From assembly GCA_019694955.1 (NCBI GenBank), contig JAIBAX010000008.1, positions 43,271 to 107,270 of the forward strand: a stretch of DNA of 64,000 nucleotides, given 5' to 3'. How positions within the stretch are numbered: the stretch's first letter is position 1; each line of letters begins with the position of its first letter. Position numbers and translations under genes: made by a program. This document shows, piece by piece, positions 1 to 7,918 of this stretch. Under the pieces are notes generated by a model. That model was not told the origin of the DNA. It searched no databases and worked only from the letters and a program-made list of their open reading frames with translations. The DNA comes from Chitinophagales bacterium (GTDB lineage: Bacteria > Bacteroidota > Bacteroidia > Chitinophagales > JADIYW01).

Positions 1-53
1 AACTCATTAAGCATTAATTTGTTTAATAATAGGTTTTTAAGACCACCTTTTTT

Positions 54-61
54 TATCTTTG
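54..61 (+). promoter_or_regulatory. Possible -7 box upstream of rfbA
   Basis: TATCTTTG matches the Bacteroidota sigma-A -7 consensus TAnnTTTG and lies 16 nt before the rfbA ATG. No convincing -33 TTG is seen at the usual spacing, so this is a motif match only. Confidence 0.4.
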
Positions 62-76
62 ACATAAAATTTGCAA

Positions 77-943
77 ATGAAAGGAATCATATTGGCAGGA
101 GGCTCAGGAACTAGGTTATACCCGATAACCATGGCCATCAGTAAGCAGATCATGCCGATTTATGACAAACCCATGATTTACTATCCGCTGTCGGTATTGC
201 TCATGGCAAATATTAAAGATATTCTCATCATTTCTACACCGCATGATATGCCCAATTTCCAACGTTTATTGGGTGATGGCAGTAGATTGGGGTGTAATTT
301 TTCCTATGCCATACAGGAAGTACCGAATGGTCTTGCTCAAGCCTTCGTTATTGGCAAAGCATTTATTGGCAATGAAAAATGTGCACTAATACTCGGTGAT
401 AATATTTTTTACGGTACAGGCTTAGAAGAACTGTTGATGGCAAATAATGACCCTGATGGAGGCGTTATATATGCCTACCACGTTTCCGACCCGGAGCGAT
501 ATGGGGTGGTAGAATTTGATAAAAACCACCATGCCGTTTCTATAGAAGAGAAACCATTACACCCTAAATCAAACTTCGCCGTACCAGGATTGTATTTTTA
601 TGATAATGAAGTGGTAAGCATTGCCGAGAACCTACAACCTTCGCCACGGGGTGAGTACGAAATTACAGATGTAAACAAAGAATACCTCAAAAGAGGAAAA
701 TTAAAAGTAGGCATCTTGGATAGAGGAACGGCGTGGTTGGATACAGGTACGTTCGAATCATTACAAGAAGCATCACAGTTTGTTCATGTGATAGAAAGAC
801 GGCAAGGCCTGAAAGTTGGCTGTATTGAAGAAGCTGCCTTTAAGAAAGGTTTCATCAATGCACAACAATTAGAGGAACTTGCACAACCTTTATTAAAAAG
901 CGGATACGGACAATACCTGCTCAATCTGCTAAAAAATGGATAA
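77..943 (+). CDS. rfbA: Glucose-1-phosphate thymidylyltransferase RfbA
   Basis: Makes dTDP-glucose from glucose-1-phosphate and dTTP, the first step toward dTDP-rhamnose and related sugars of surface polysaccharides. The N-terminus carries the nucleotidyltransferase signature [11 protein letters not shown] (residues 6-16) followed by the [18 protein letters not shown] sugar-nucleotide segment, and the length (288 residues) is typical of RfbA/RmlA. I place the start at the ATG at 77; a TTG six bases upstream would add two residues, but family members begin MKGIILAGG. The stop overlaps galE by 8 bp, so the two are probably co-transcribed and translationally coupled. The other rml genes are not in the window. 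Confidence 0.95.
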   Translation: MKGIILAGGSGTRLYPITMAISKQIMPIYDKPMIYYPLSVLLMANIKDILIISTPHDMPNFQRLLGDGSRLGCNFSYAIQEVPNGLAQAFVIGKAFIGNEKCALILGDNIFYGTGLEELLMANNDPDGGVIYAYHVSDPERYGVVEFDKNHHAVSIEEKPLHPKSNFAVPGLYFYDNEVVSIAENLQPSPRGEYEITDVNKEYLKRGKLKVGILDRGTAWLDTGTFESLQEASQFVHVIERRQGLKVGCIEEAAFKKGFINAQQLEELAQPLLKSGYGQYLLNLLKNG

Positions 944-1973
944 AGTAATTGTAACAGGTGGTTGCGGCTATATCGGTGCGCACACCATCGTAGATTTAAT
1001 TTCTAAGGATTATTATGTCATTTCCATTGACGATAATTCTAAGTCAGACCCTAAGATTCTGGAAGGAATCCAACAAATTACCGGAAAGAAGGTAAAAAAT
1101 TATCAGGTAGATCTCAAGGACAAAAAAGCCTTGTTTGAAGTACTTAATAAGCACAAAGATGCGATGGGCATTATCCACTTTGCCGCATATAAATCTGTGC
1201 CTGAATCGGTAGAAAAACCTTTAAAATACTATTCCAATAACCTCATAGGATTGACAAATTTATTGGAAGGTGTTTCAAAGTTTGAAATACCTAATTTTGT
1301 ATTTTCTTCCTCCTGCTCGGTATATGGAAATGTAGAAAAACTGCCTGTAAGTGAAGACACGCCAATGGGTGTAGCCGAAAGTCCTTACGCCCGAACAAAA
1401 CAAATGGGCGAAGACATTCTTCGAGATTATGTGAAATCCTTCGATGGTACGAACAACAAGGCTGTCAATGTAGTGTTATTGCGATACTTCAATCCTGTTG
1501 GCGCCCATCCCAGCGGTATTATTGGCGAAATACCATTAGGTGTTCCCAATAACTTGACACCCTTTATCACGCAAACCGCAATCGGCATCCGTGAGAAGGT
1601 AACCGTTTTTGGCAATGATTATGCCACAAGAGATGGTTCCGGTCTGCGAGATTATATTCATGTGATGGATATTGCCGATGCGCATACCAAGGCATTACAA
1701 TACCTAAAGGAAAAACCATTGACACAAAATCCGGAAGTATTTAATTTAGGCACCGGAAACGGGGTTACGGTTCTAGAGATGATAAAAGCATTCGAGAAAG
1801 TAAGTGGTAAGTCCTTAAATTATGTCATAGGGCCAAGAAGACCCGGAGATATTGAAGCAATTTACGCCGATAACCAAAAAGCTATCAAGGAATTAGGCTG
1901 GAAAATACAATATAACATCGATGATATGATGGAGGCTGCGTGGAAGTGGGAGCAGAAATTTAGGAGAGGGTAA
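936..1973 (+). CDS. galE: UDP-glucose 4-epimerase GalE
   Basis: Interconverts UDP-glucose and UDP-galactose with bound NAD+, supplying galactose for polysaccharide synthesis. It is an extended short-chain dehydrogenase of standard length (345 residues). The Rossmann motif TGGCGYIG is at residues 7-14, followed by the SSSCSVYGN strand with its catalytic Ser, and the catalytic YxxxK appears as YARTK near residue 150. The C-terminal half shows the GalE-type [14 protein letters not shown] segment. It overlaps rfbA by 8 bp and is followed by a strong hairpin shared with the convergent adk. Confidence 0.96.
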   Translation: MDKVIVTGGCGYIGAHTIVDLISKDYYVISIDDNSKSDPKILEGIQQITGKKVKNYQVDLKDKKALFEVLNKHKDAMGIIHFAAYKSVPESVEKPLKYYSNNLIGLTNLLEGVSKFEIPNFVFSSSCSVYGNVEKLPVSEDTPMGVAESPYARTKQMGEDILRDYVKSFDGTNNKAVNVVLLRYFNPVGAHPSGIIGEIPLGVPNNLTPFITQTAIGIREKVTVFGNDYATRDGSGLRDYIHVMDIADAHTKALQYLKEKPLTQNPEVFNLGTGNGVTVLEMIKAFEKVSGKSLNYVIGPRRPGDIEAIYADNQKAIKELGWKIQYNIDDMMEAAWKWEQKFRRG

Positions 1974-2000
1974 ACTTTTCATGGGGAAAATTATAAAAGG

Positions 2001-2036
2001 AAAGGCTGTTGGTGTTTAACAGCCTTTCTTTTTTCT
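2001..2036. terminator. Terminator between convergent galE and adk
   Basis: A perfect 10-bp inverted repeat (AAAGGCTGTT at 2001-2010 and AACAGCCTTT at 2018-2027) with a 7-nt loop is followed by a pyrimidine-rich CTTTTTTCTC tract. It has the form of a rho-independent terminator for galE. The stem is symmetric and adk ends at 2038 on the other strand, so it may act in both directions, although the T-run is better on the plus side. Confidence 0.85.
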
Positions 2037-2037
2037 C

Positions 2038-2616
2038 TTATACGAGTACTTCAATCGCAGACTTCAGTTGTTCGAATATTTCTTCGATTTCACCTATACC
2101 TTTTACCGATATAAACTTATCTTGTTGTTGATAGTGATTGGCGACAGGACTGGTTTCTCTTTGATATACATTGAATCTTCTCCTGATAGTGGCCTCATCG
2201 TTATCATCCGATCTACCACTTGACTTGCCTCTAAGTAGAATGCGCTCTACAATTTCTTCTTCATCCACTTCTAAGGCGATAACTTTTGTGATACTGGTTT
2301 GCTTAAACTCCAAGAGTTTGTCCAATGCTTCTGCCTGCGGAATTGTTCTTGGGAAGCCGTCGAAGATGATACCTTTAACTTTTCCGGCATATTCGTCAAT
2401 ATTGTTACTGATCATGCCAATCATGACCTCATCTGGGACAAGTTCGCCTTTATCCATGAATTTTTTTGCTTCCACCCCGAGAGGTGTTAGGGTTTTGACT
2501 TCATTTCTCAACAAATCACCGGTAGAAATGTGCAATAGATTGAACTCTTCTGCAATCTTTACTGCTTGTGTACCCTTACCACTGCCCGGAGGGCCGAAAA
2601 GAATAATGTTTAACAT
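2038..2616 (-). CDS. adk: Adenylate kinase
   Basis: Catalyses ATP + AMP = 2 ADP in the cytoplasm. The P-loop GPPGSGKGT is at residues 8-16, the AMP-binding segment HISTGDLLR follows, and FDGFPRT marks the CORE/NMP region. At 192 residues with a short LID (RGKSSGRSDDND) it belongs to the short adenylate kinases, without the zinc-binding LID of Gram-positive enzymes. It is convergent with galE, and hpt lies 139 bp upstream on the same strand. Confidence 0.96.
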   Translation of the reverse strand: MLNIILFGPPGSGKGTQAVKIAEEFNLLHISTGDLLRNEVKTLTPLGVEAKKFMDKGELVPDEVMIGMISNNIDEYAGKVKGIIFDGFPRTIPQAEALDKLLEFKQTSITKVIALEVDEEEIVERILLRGKSSGRSDDNDEATIRRRFNVYQRETSPVANHYQQQDKFISVKGIGEIEEIFEQLKSAIEVLV

Positions 2617-2755
2617 TTTATATCTAAAAATTGGTTAGACAAAAAGAAATAGAATACCCACTTCACTGATTCCAGCGGAGGTTCTGACTTTTGGGAAGAA
2701 GTATCGGTACTCATCTAAATAATAATTCAACACAAAAATAAGACTTTTTTTATTC

Positions 2756-3307
2756 CTAACACTCATTAACAATTTGATAAATATCGTTCAGTTCTCTTCC
2801 ATGACCATTATAATCTAAACCATAGCCAACAATGAATAAATCATCAATAACAAAACCGCACATGTCAACCTGTATATCTGTTTGCAAGTGATTGGGTTTA
2901 TAAAAGAGCGCAACAAGCGTAAGTGAGGCAGGTTGTTCGGACAAAAATCGTGTCTCAACGTCTTTTAGTGTAATGCCGGTTTCTACGATATCTTCTACAA
3001 TGATAACGTGCCGACCTGTTACCTTGCCTTCCGGAAGCTTGAGTTCATAATGTACGTTTCCGGTAGTAGATAATCCTTGGTAGGAGCTGGTTTTTATGAA
3101 ACACCACTCGCAAGGGAAGTCTATATTGTTGGCAATATCAGCAGCAAAGCGAAATCCACCCGTTAGAACGACTACAAATAATGGATTTTTATCATGGTAC
3201 TGCTCTGTTAACTGTACCGCCAAGGTCTTTACTTTCGCTATAATATCTTCATGACTGATATAGGGTTTAAACTGCAAGTCACCGACCTGAATATGCGCTT
3301 CTTTCAT
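2756..3307 (-). CDS. hpt: Hypoxanthine phosphoribosyltransferase
   Basis: Purine salvage: converts hypoxanthine (and usually guanine) plus PRPP to IMP or GMP. The PRPP-binding motif VIIVEDIVETGITL lies near residues 100-113, preceded by the VVLTGGFRFAADI loop and followed by the FVIDDLFIVGYGLDYN purine-binding segment. The length (183 residues) is normal. It lies upstream of adk on the same strand, so both genes serve nucleotide metabolism, although the 139-bp gap leaves co-transcription uncertain. Confidence 0.94.
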   Translation of the reverse strand: MKEAHIQVGDLQFKPYISHEDIIAKVKTLAVQLTEQYHDKNPLFVVVLTGGFRFAADIANNIDFPCEWCFIKTSSYQGLSTTGNVHYELKLPEGKVTGRHVIIVEDIVETGITLKDVETRFLSEQPASLTLVALFYKPNHLQTDIQVDMCGFVIDDLFIVGYGLDYNGHGRELNDIYQIVNEC

Positions 3308-3409
3308 GGGATAAATATCTGAAAAAAATGGCAGTTTGTAGAATAATGATTTGTGAATTTGTGAAAGGTTAAGGTTAACAGAGGGCGTTTGGTTGACAGA
3401 CTACTGAAT

Positions 3410-3435
3410 TTGCCACGAATGCAGGAATTAGGTTT
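3410..3435 (+). repeat. Direct repeat copy 1 (TTGCCACGAATGCA...)
   Basis: 26 nt matching 3494-3519 with a single mismatch (G/C at the 15th base). From memory, sequences beginning TTTGCCACGAATGCACGAAT are frequent intergenic debris in Bacteroidota genomes; that is recollection, not a search. Confidence 0.6.
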
Positions 3436-3493
3436 TTAGGCTTTAGTTATAAGCCAATAGAATCAATTTTTACTTTAAACTGTAATCTTTTTT

Positions 3494-3519
3494 TTGCCAC
3501 GAATGCACGAATTAGGTTT
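3494..3519 (+). repeat. Direct repeat copy 2 (TTGCCACGAATGCA...)
   Basis: Second copy of the 26-nt repeat seen at 3410-3435, here preceded by a T-run. Confidence 0.6.
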
Positions 3520-3640
3520 ATTAGTCATTGGTGATGAGTAATAAGTTTAGTGCAAACGAGTCATTCCCACATTTTCAAATTCCCACATTTCCAAATTTCC
3601 CATTGCTTAAACTTAAAACTAATCACCCAAGACTAACGAC

Positions 3641-5083
3641 TTATTTCTTAATAATCAGCACATCTCCCGGTTTGATGGTAGTGGTTTCAAGTTTGTTCAT
3701 ATCTATCAAGTCATCTACTTTTAGTCCATAAAACTTGGCAATTGAATAGAGTGTTTCTCCTTGTTTTACATAATGTGCTTCGACGTTCCTGTTGATGAGC
3801 AGGTAGTCATCATCTTCTGGGAGTTCCTTACGCATATTCTCTTCTAATAGTGGAATGACATTTTCAAAGATGATAGATTTTATACCGCCTTGCTGTGTGG
3901 TGAGCAGGGTGTCTTTGCCGTAGGTGATATTTACTTCTACCTGTTTTTCCGGCATCGTATCGAGTTGTTTGATCTTATCTAAGATAGAAACAGGCTTTGG
4001 TTCGTTGATCTCTACGGGTTTGGTGACGACGGGTGTATTTTTAACAGGTTCTACTTTTACAGGTTCTTGCTTTTTAGGCGCTTCTTTTAACTTTGGTCGG
4101 AAGGGTGCTTTCTTGCTCAGGAATATGGTTTCACCTTCTACAGGTTCCTGTCCCTTCTCTAAATAATTCCTTTTAAGTAATAAGTCGAGCTTTACACCTG
4201 TGATTTGTGCTATCTTCCACATGTTCTCATTGGGTTGGACAATGTGTGATACTTTTTTAGATTTCTTTTTCTTGGGTTGCAGGTACATGATTTGCCCTTC
4301 TTCCAGTTTTGTATTTTGTGTGAGGTCATTGTCTTCTAATAAGTCAGTGAGAGGTACTGCAAATCTGGTAGCCATGGTTTTTGTGTCATCGTTTTTAAGC
4401 GCTTTAGTGGCCTTGACACCGTTTTGTAGAAAGATAAGTTTCTTTGCAGAAGGATCCATCTTAGGTTTTACTACCGGTTCAATATTGATATCGATGGTAA
4501 CGGGCTTGGTATTTGTGATAGGTTTAGTTTCATTGGGTGTAGGATTCGAACCGGCATAAATTTCCGGTTTTATATTGGGGTCATCAAACTTATATAGCTG
4601 ATACTTTTCTATGAGGTCGATGAGGAGAGGGGCATAATTGGGATTGGTGGCATACCCGGCTTTTTTCAACCCATGCGCCCAACTTTTATAGTCATTGATC
4701 TTATAAGTGAATAATTCAGCATATCTAGGTTTACCATACAAGAAATTTGAATGGTCGATATAAGAATCATAAGCAGAATTATATACCCGAAAGCACTCAT
4801 TAGGTGCATCGTCATCTACATACATGGTTTTCCCCGTCCAGTTGCTATGGCATTTGATACCGAAATGGTTGTTTCCTTCCGTTGCCAGCCGACTGTTGCC
4901 AGTTCCACTTTCTAAGATGCCTTGTGCAAGCGTTATACTTGCAGGAATACCCACTCTTTTCATCTCGCTGATGGCAAGATTTTTATAGGTATTGATATAT
5001 TCATCTACCGTCATTTTTGGTCCGGAGAAGGAGGTAGCTCCACACCATAGCAATATCAGGAAAAATATCTTTACATATTTCAT
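3641..5083 (-). CDS. Glucosaminidase with C-terminal LysM repeats (cell-wall hydrolase)
   Basis: Predicted secreted peptidoglycan hydrolase. A signal peptide (MKYVKIFFLILLWCGATSFS) is followed by a glucosaminidase/FlgJ-type domain at about residues 28-165, with ITLAQGILESGTGNS holding the probable catalytic Glu and NHFGIKCH after it. The C-terminal half is Pro/Lys/Val-rich linker with LysM-like units; the clearest are SHIVQPNENMWKIAQ (about 280-325) and AHYVKQGETLYSIAKFYG (about 433-478), plus a degenerate one near 225-270. LysM units bind glycan chains. It ends 3 bp from the upstream methyltransferase gene, so the two are likely co-transcribed. Confidence 0.88.
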   Translation of the reverse strand: MKYVKIFFLILLWCGATSFSGPKMTVDEYINTYKNLAISEMKRVGIPASITLAQGILESGTGNSRLATEGNNHFGIKCHSNWTGKTMYVDDDAPNECFRVYNSAYDSYIDHSNFLYGKPRYAELFTYKINDYKSWAHGLKKAGYATNPNYAPLLIDLIEKYQLYKFDDPNIKPEIYAGSNPTPNETKPITNTKPVTIDINIEPVVKPKMDPSAKKLIFLQNGVKATKALKNDDTKTMATRFAVPLTDLLEDNDLTQNTKLEEGQIMYLQPKKKKSKKVSHIVQPNENMWKIAQITGVKLDLLLKRNYLEKGQEPVEGETIFLSKKAPFRPKLKEAPKKQEPVKVEPVKNTPVVTKPVEINEPKPVSILDKIKQLDTMPEKQVEVNITYGKDTLLTTQQGGIKSIIFENVIPLLEENMRKELPEDDDYLLINRNVEAHYVKQGETLYSIAKFYGLKVDDLIDMNKLETTTIKPGDVLIIKK

Positions 5084-5085
5084 AT

Positions 5086-5724
5086 CTATTTCTTTTGTAT
5101 CATCATTAAGCCATCTCTAACAGATAAGATAACGTTATTTACTCGTTCATCTTGCTGAACCATCTTGTTAAATTCTAAGAGGGCTTTCGTATCTTTGTCA
5201 GGGTTAGTATCTAATACTCTTCCGCTCCAAAGCACATTATCAGCAAGTATAATGCCACCTTTTCTTACTTTTTCAAAGACTAAATGATAATAGTGGCTAT
5301 AATTTTGTTTATCCGCATCAATAAAAACAAGGTCATAAGTTGCTGTTAATGTCGGGATGATGTGGAGGGCATTGCCAATTCTATAATCAATTTTTTCTGT
5401 CAGTCCGGCTTGTTCAAAATAATTGCGTACTAAATCCTCCAGTTCTGCATTGATATCTATTGTAGTAAGCATTCCTTCTTGCTGAAGTCCACGTGCCAAA
5501 CAGATAGCAGAATATCCGGTAAAAGTGCCAATTTCCAAAATACGCTTAGGCTGCAGCATTTGGGATATTAGGGTTAAGAAAGTTCCCTGTACCTGACCAC
5601 TCAGCATTCGGGGCATCATCACATCCGTATAGGTTTGGCGGTGCAGTGCCTTTAAAACCGCATCTTCCGGTGAGGTATGTGACTCAATATATTCCTCTAA
5701 GGGAGCACTGACAATTTCGAACAT
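5086..5724 (-). CDS. O-methyltransferase, CCoAOMT-like
   Basis: Class I SAM-dependent O-methyltransferase of the caffeoyl-CoA/catechol family (212 residues). The SAM-binding motif ILEIGTFTGYSAICLARGL lies near residue 63, LVFIDADKQNY is the family metal/acceptor region near 132, and ILADNVLWSGRV follows. The physiological acceptor cannot be deduced. It sits between the LysM hydrolase (3-bp gap) and the biotin carrier gene (25-bp gap), all on the same strand, consistent with one transcript of unrelated functions. Confidence 0.9.
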   Translation of the reverse strand: MFEIVSAPLEEYIESHTSPEDAVLKALHRQTYTDVMMPRMLSGQVQGTFLTLISQMLQPKRILEIGTFTGYSAICLARGLQQEGMLTTIDINAELEDLVRNYFEQAGLTEKIDYRIGNALHIIPTLTATYDLVFIDADKQNYSHYYHLVFEKVRKGGIILADNVLWSGRVLDTNPDKDTKALLEFNKMVQQDERVNNVILSVRDGLMMIQKK

Positions 5725-5749
5725 CTACACATATTTTATGCGAAGATGT

Positions 5750-6253
5750 TTATTCCATTTCAATTAAAATTTGGTTTTTATCCACAGCATCTTTGAGGTT
5801 AACAGGTATAGACTTCACAATACCGGCACCTGTTGCCTTTATAATATTTTCCATTTTCATGGCTTCTAGAACGATTAAGGAATCTCCTTTTTGTATGTGT
5901 TGCCCGGGTTCCACCAAGATTTTTAAAACTAGTCCCGGCATAGGTGCTTTAACGATGTCCATTTTATCTTGTTTGACCTTCCCCATACCCAATTGCTGTA
6001 AGAGGATATCCAATTCATCTTTGGGCTTAAGGTCGAATATTTGACCATTTACGGCAATTTTGATATCTTTTGAAACCGCATCAAAATCTAATATTTCTAC
6101 ATCATAAGAGCGTCCATCCTTGATAATATGATAGTGATGTTGGTTCAATTGGGCAATATCAGCATTTACGGGCTGTTGATCAAGCAAAATTCCTTCATCG
6201 CTGATAGCTATGTCAATTTGTTCCGCTTCTTTATACTTAATTTGATATTTCAT
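5750..6253 (-). CDS. Biotin/lipoyl attachment protein (biotin carboxyl carrier)
   Basis: 167-residue carrier subunit. The C-terminal 70 residues form a biotinyl domain with the biotinylation motif EAMKMEN, where the central Lys is modified, preceded by [18 protein letters not shown]. The N-terminal part resembles the linker region of the biotin subunit of acyl-CoA carboxylases. It probably serves a propionyl- or acetyl-CoA carboxylase whose other subunits are not in the window. Confidence 0.88.
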   Translation of the reverse strand: MKYQIKYKEAEQIDIAISDEGILLDQQPVNADIAQLNQHHYHIIKDGRSYDVEILDFDAVSKDIKIAVNGQIFDLKPKDELDILLQQLGMGKVKQDKMDIVKAPMPGLVLKILVEPGQHIQKGDSLIVLEAMKMENIIKATGAGIVKSIPVNLKDAVDKNQILIEME

Positions 6254-6373
6254 GTAAAATGGTGTTTGCTGTAAAGATAGGAAAGAATATAAAAAATGTT
6301 ATTGAGTAGTAGAAAAAGAAATGAATGGATATACCTGATTCAATAATTTGCTATTTTTCACCTCATATATTTT

Positions 6374-7186
6374 ATGCGTAAACCAATCAGCCAATTACAT
6401 CCTGTTTTTTATTATGTGTCAGTAAATCTTCGACGAATATTCCGACGATTGATTTGGAAGTTTGATTCAAAAAAGTATGCGGCTACTTATTCAAAGGATT
6501 TACTCAAGTATAGAGTCAAGAAGCATCAGTCTGTTTTGCTACGTAAATTGGGGGATAATATGCATTTGCAACATAATAAGGTTGTTAACTTGCGTCTTGC
6601 ACAAAAGGAAATAAATAATATCCTGATTTTACCGGGTGAGACTTTTTCTTTTTGCAAGTTAGTAGGTCTTCCGACAGCAAAAAAAGGTTATTTGGAAGGG
6701 ATGGAATTGTCATTCGGTGAAGCGCGCTCGGGAATTGGTGGGGGTATCTGTCAGCTTGCCAACCTGATACATTGGTTGGTATTGCACAGTCCATTAACGA
6801 TTGTGGAACGCCATCATCATTCATTTGATCCTTTCCCGGATGACGGCAGGGTACTGCCCTTTGGGAGTGGTGCCACTATCTTTTATAATTATATTGATTA
6901 TCAGTTTACAAATCTTACACCACATATTTTCCAACTCAATTTTTGGTTTACAGAAAAATGCATTGAAGGAGAATTGCGATGCAGCGAGGAATTGGAATAT
7001 GCCTACCATGTGTTTGAGCAAAACCATGCATTTGTAAAAATCGAAGACAAATATTTCCGCAGGAATGAGATTTGGCGAGATAAATATTTGAAGTTTCAAG
7101 GGGGCAAAGTGGTTGAACGGATCTGCATTACCAAAAATTTTGCACGTGTAATGTACATACCCAATGAGATAGAACAGATTGAATAA
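6374..7186 (+). CDS. VanW family protein
   Basis: 270 residues with the VanW core: NILILPGETFSFCKLVG, then GIGGGICQLANLIHWL and ERHHHSFDPFPDDGRVLPFG. VanW is named from glycopeptide-resistance clusters but its biochemical role is unknown, and no van genes are nearby, so resistance should not be inferred. There is no obvious signal peptide; the N-terminus is basic (RRIFRRLIWKFDSKK). It stands alone on the plus strand. Confidence 0.85.
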   Translation: MRKPISQLHPVFYYVSVNLRRIFRRLIWKFDSKKYAATYSKDLLKYRVKKHQSVLLRKLGDNMHLQHNKVVNLRLAQKEINNILILPGETFSFCKLVGLPTAKKGYLEGMELSFGEARSGIGGGICQLANLIHWLVLHSPLTIVERHHHSFDPFPDDGRVLPFGSGATIFYNYIDYQFTNLTPHIFQLNFWFTEKCIEGELRCSEELEYAYHVFEQNHAFVKIEDKYFRRNEIWRDKYLKFQGGKVVERICITKNFARVMYIPNEIEQIE

Positions 7187-7312
7187 TATATCATTCACGA
7201 ACACTTATATATGCCAATGTAAGCGATGCCTTCCTAACTCATAATTAAATCAATTTTTAATATGCTATTCAATTCCCCAAAAAATAATGTATTTTTATCT
7301 TTAAAAGGTATT

Positions 7313-7549
7313 ATGAATACAATTGAACTTAAAGAACATATCATGCAGGAACTTGAACATATAGATGATGAGTATGTATTGGAAGGTATTAGCAAGTTAA
7401 TACACCTAAATTTATATAATGAAACCCCCTATAAAGTTTCTGATACTTTAAAAGAAAAATTATTACGTTCAGATAAACAAATTGATGAAGGGAATTTCAT
7501 CACTAATGAAGACCTTAAAAGCCAAGTGAAAAAATGGCTAAAAGTATAA
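7313..7549 (+). CDS. Putative antitoxin partner of a ParE/RelE-type toxin
   Basis: A 78-residue protein directly upstream of a toxin-like gene that it overlaps by 16 bp, the usual antitoxin-toxin arrangement. I prefer the ATG at 7313 to the in-frame ATG at 7262, because a near-consensus -7 box (TATCTTTA, 7296-7303) lies between them. It has no recognisable DNA-binding fold by eye; the C-terminus (NEDLKSQVKKWLKV) resembles the helical tail by which such antitoxins grip ParE toxins. The assignment rests mainly on context. Confidence 0.6.
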   Translation: MNTIELKEHIMQELEHIDDEYVLEGISKLIHLNLYNETPYKVSDTLKEKLLRSDKQIDEGNFITNEDLKSQVKKWLKV

Positions 7550-7834
7550 TTTGGTCAAAAGAAGCATCTGAAGACCTGATTCAGATACTAGATTATTGGA
7601 ATGAAAGAAATAAATCAACAGAATTTAGTATTAAGCTATATAATCAGATAAATGATACCATAGCGTTGGTTATACATTATCCTGTATTAGGTAGAAAAAC
7701 TGATTTTGGAGATATTAAAAACATTAGGGCAGGGGTTTTTAATTTTTTTTAGAGATTTAGTAGATTGTATTAGGATTATTGCTATTTGGGATAATAGACA
7801 GCATCCAAAGAAATTAATAGATAAACTAAAATAA
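7534..7834 (+). pseudogene. ParE/RelE-family toxin, frameshifted in a T8 run
   Basis: The start (MAKSIIWSKEASEDLIQILDYW) is typical of ParE toxins, but the frame stops at 7750-7752 after 72 residues, directly behind a run of eight T (7743-7750). Skipping one T restores a frame reading RDLVDCIRIIAIWDNRQHPKKL and ending at 7832-7834. IWDNRQ-P is the expected C-terminal motif of this family. The intact gene would encode about 99 residues. The cause may be a real +1T mutation, slippage on the homopolymer, or a sequencing error. As written the toxin lacks its C-terminal strands. Confidence 0.8.
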
Positions 7835-7893
7835 TTATATTTTGAACCATCTATTATGTAGAATTAGCCCAATATATCATTCCCAAAAATCCA

Positions 7894-7901
7894 TACCTTT
7901 G
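7894..7901 (+). promoter_or_regulatory. -7 promoter box of the M1 aminopeptidase gene
   Basis: TACCTTTG fits TAnnTTTG and lies 17 nt before the ATG at 7919. No clear -33 TTG at standard spacing. Confidence 0.5.
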
Positions 7902-7918
7902 TCATAAATTGCTTATTC

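Larger units (their letters stand above)
3308..3640. other. Intergenic region with two 26-bp direct repeats
   Basis: 333 bp without a credible gene; the plus-strand ORF inside it is a low-complexity shadow. It contains two near-identical 26-nt copies (one mismatch) of a sequence beginning TTGCCACGAATGCA, and short pyrimidine-rich repeats (CCCACATTTTCAAATTCCCA and similar). I see no RNA gene or strong terminator. Confidence 0.6.

Noticed and set aside
2171..2638. Plus-strand ORFs across adk
   Set aside because: Shadows of the minus-strand adenylate kinase; no similarity to a protein family.
3528..3731. 67-codon plus-strand ORF upstream of the LysM protein end
   Set aside because: Low-complexity Pro/Phe/Ser sequence overlapping the LysM gene on the other strand; no start signal or promoter.
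6374..7186. VanW protein as evidence of vancomycin resistance
   Set aside because: No vanHAX or regulator genes nearby; VanW-domain proteins are widespread without resistance.
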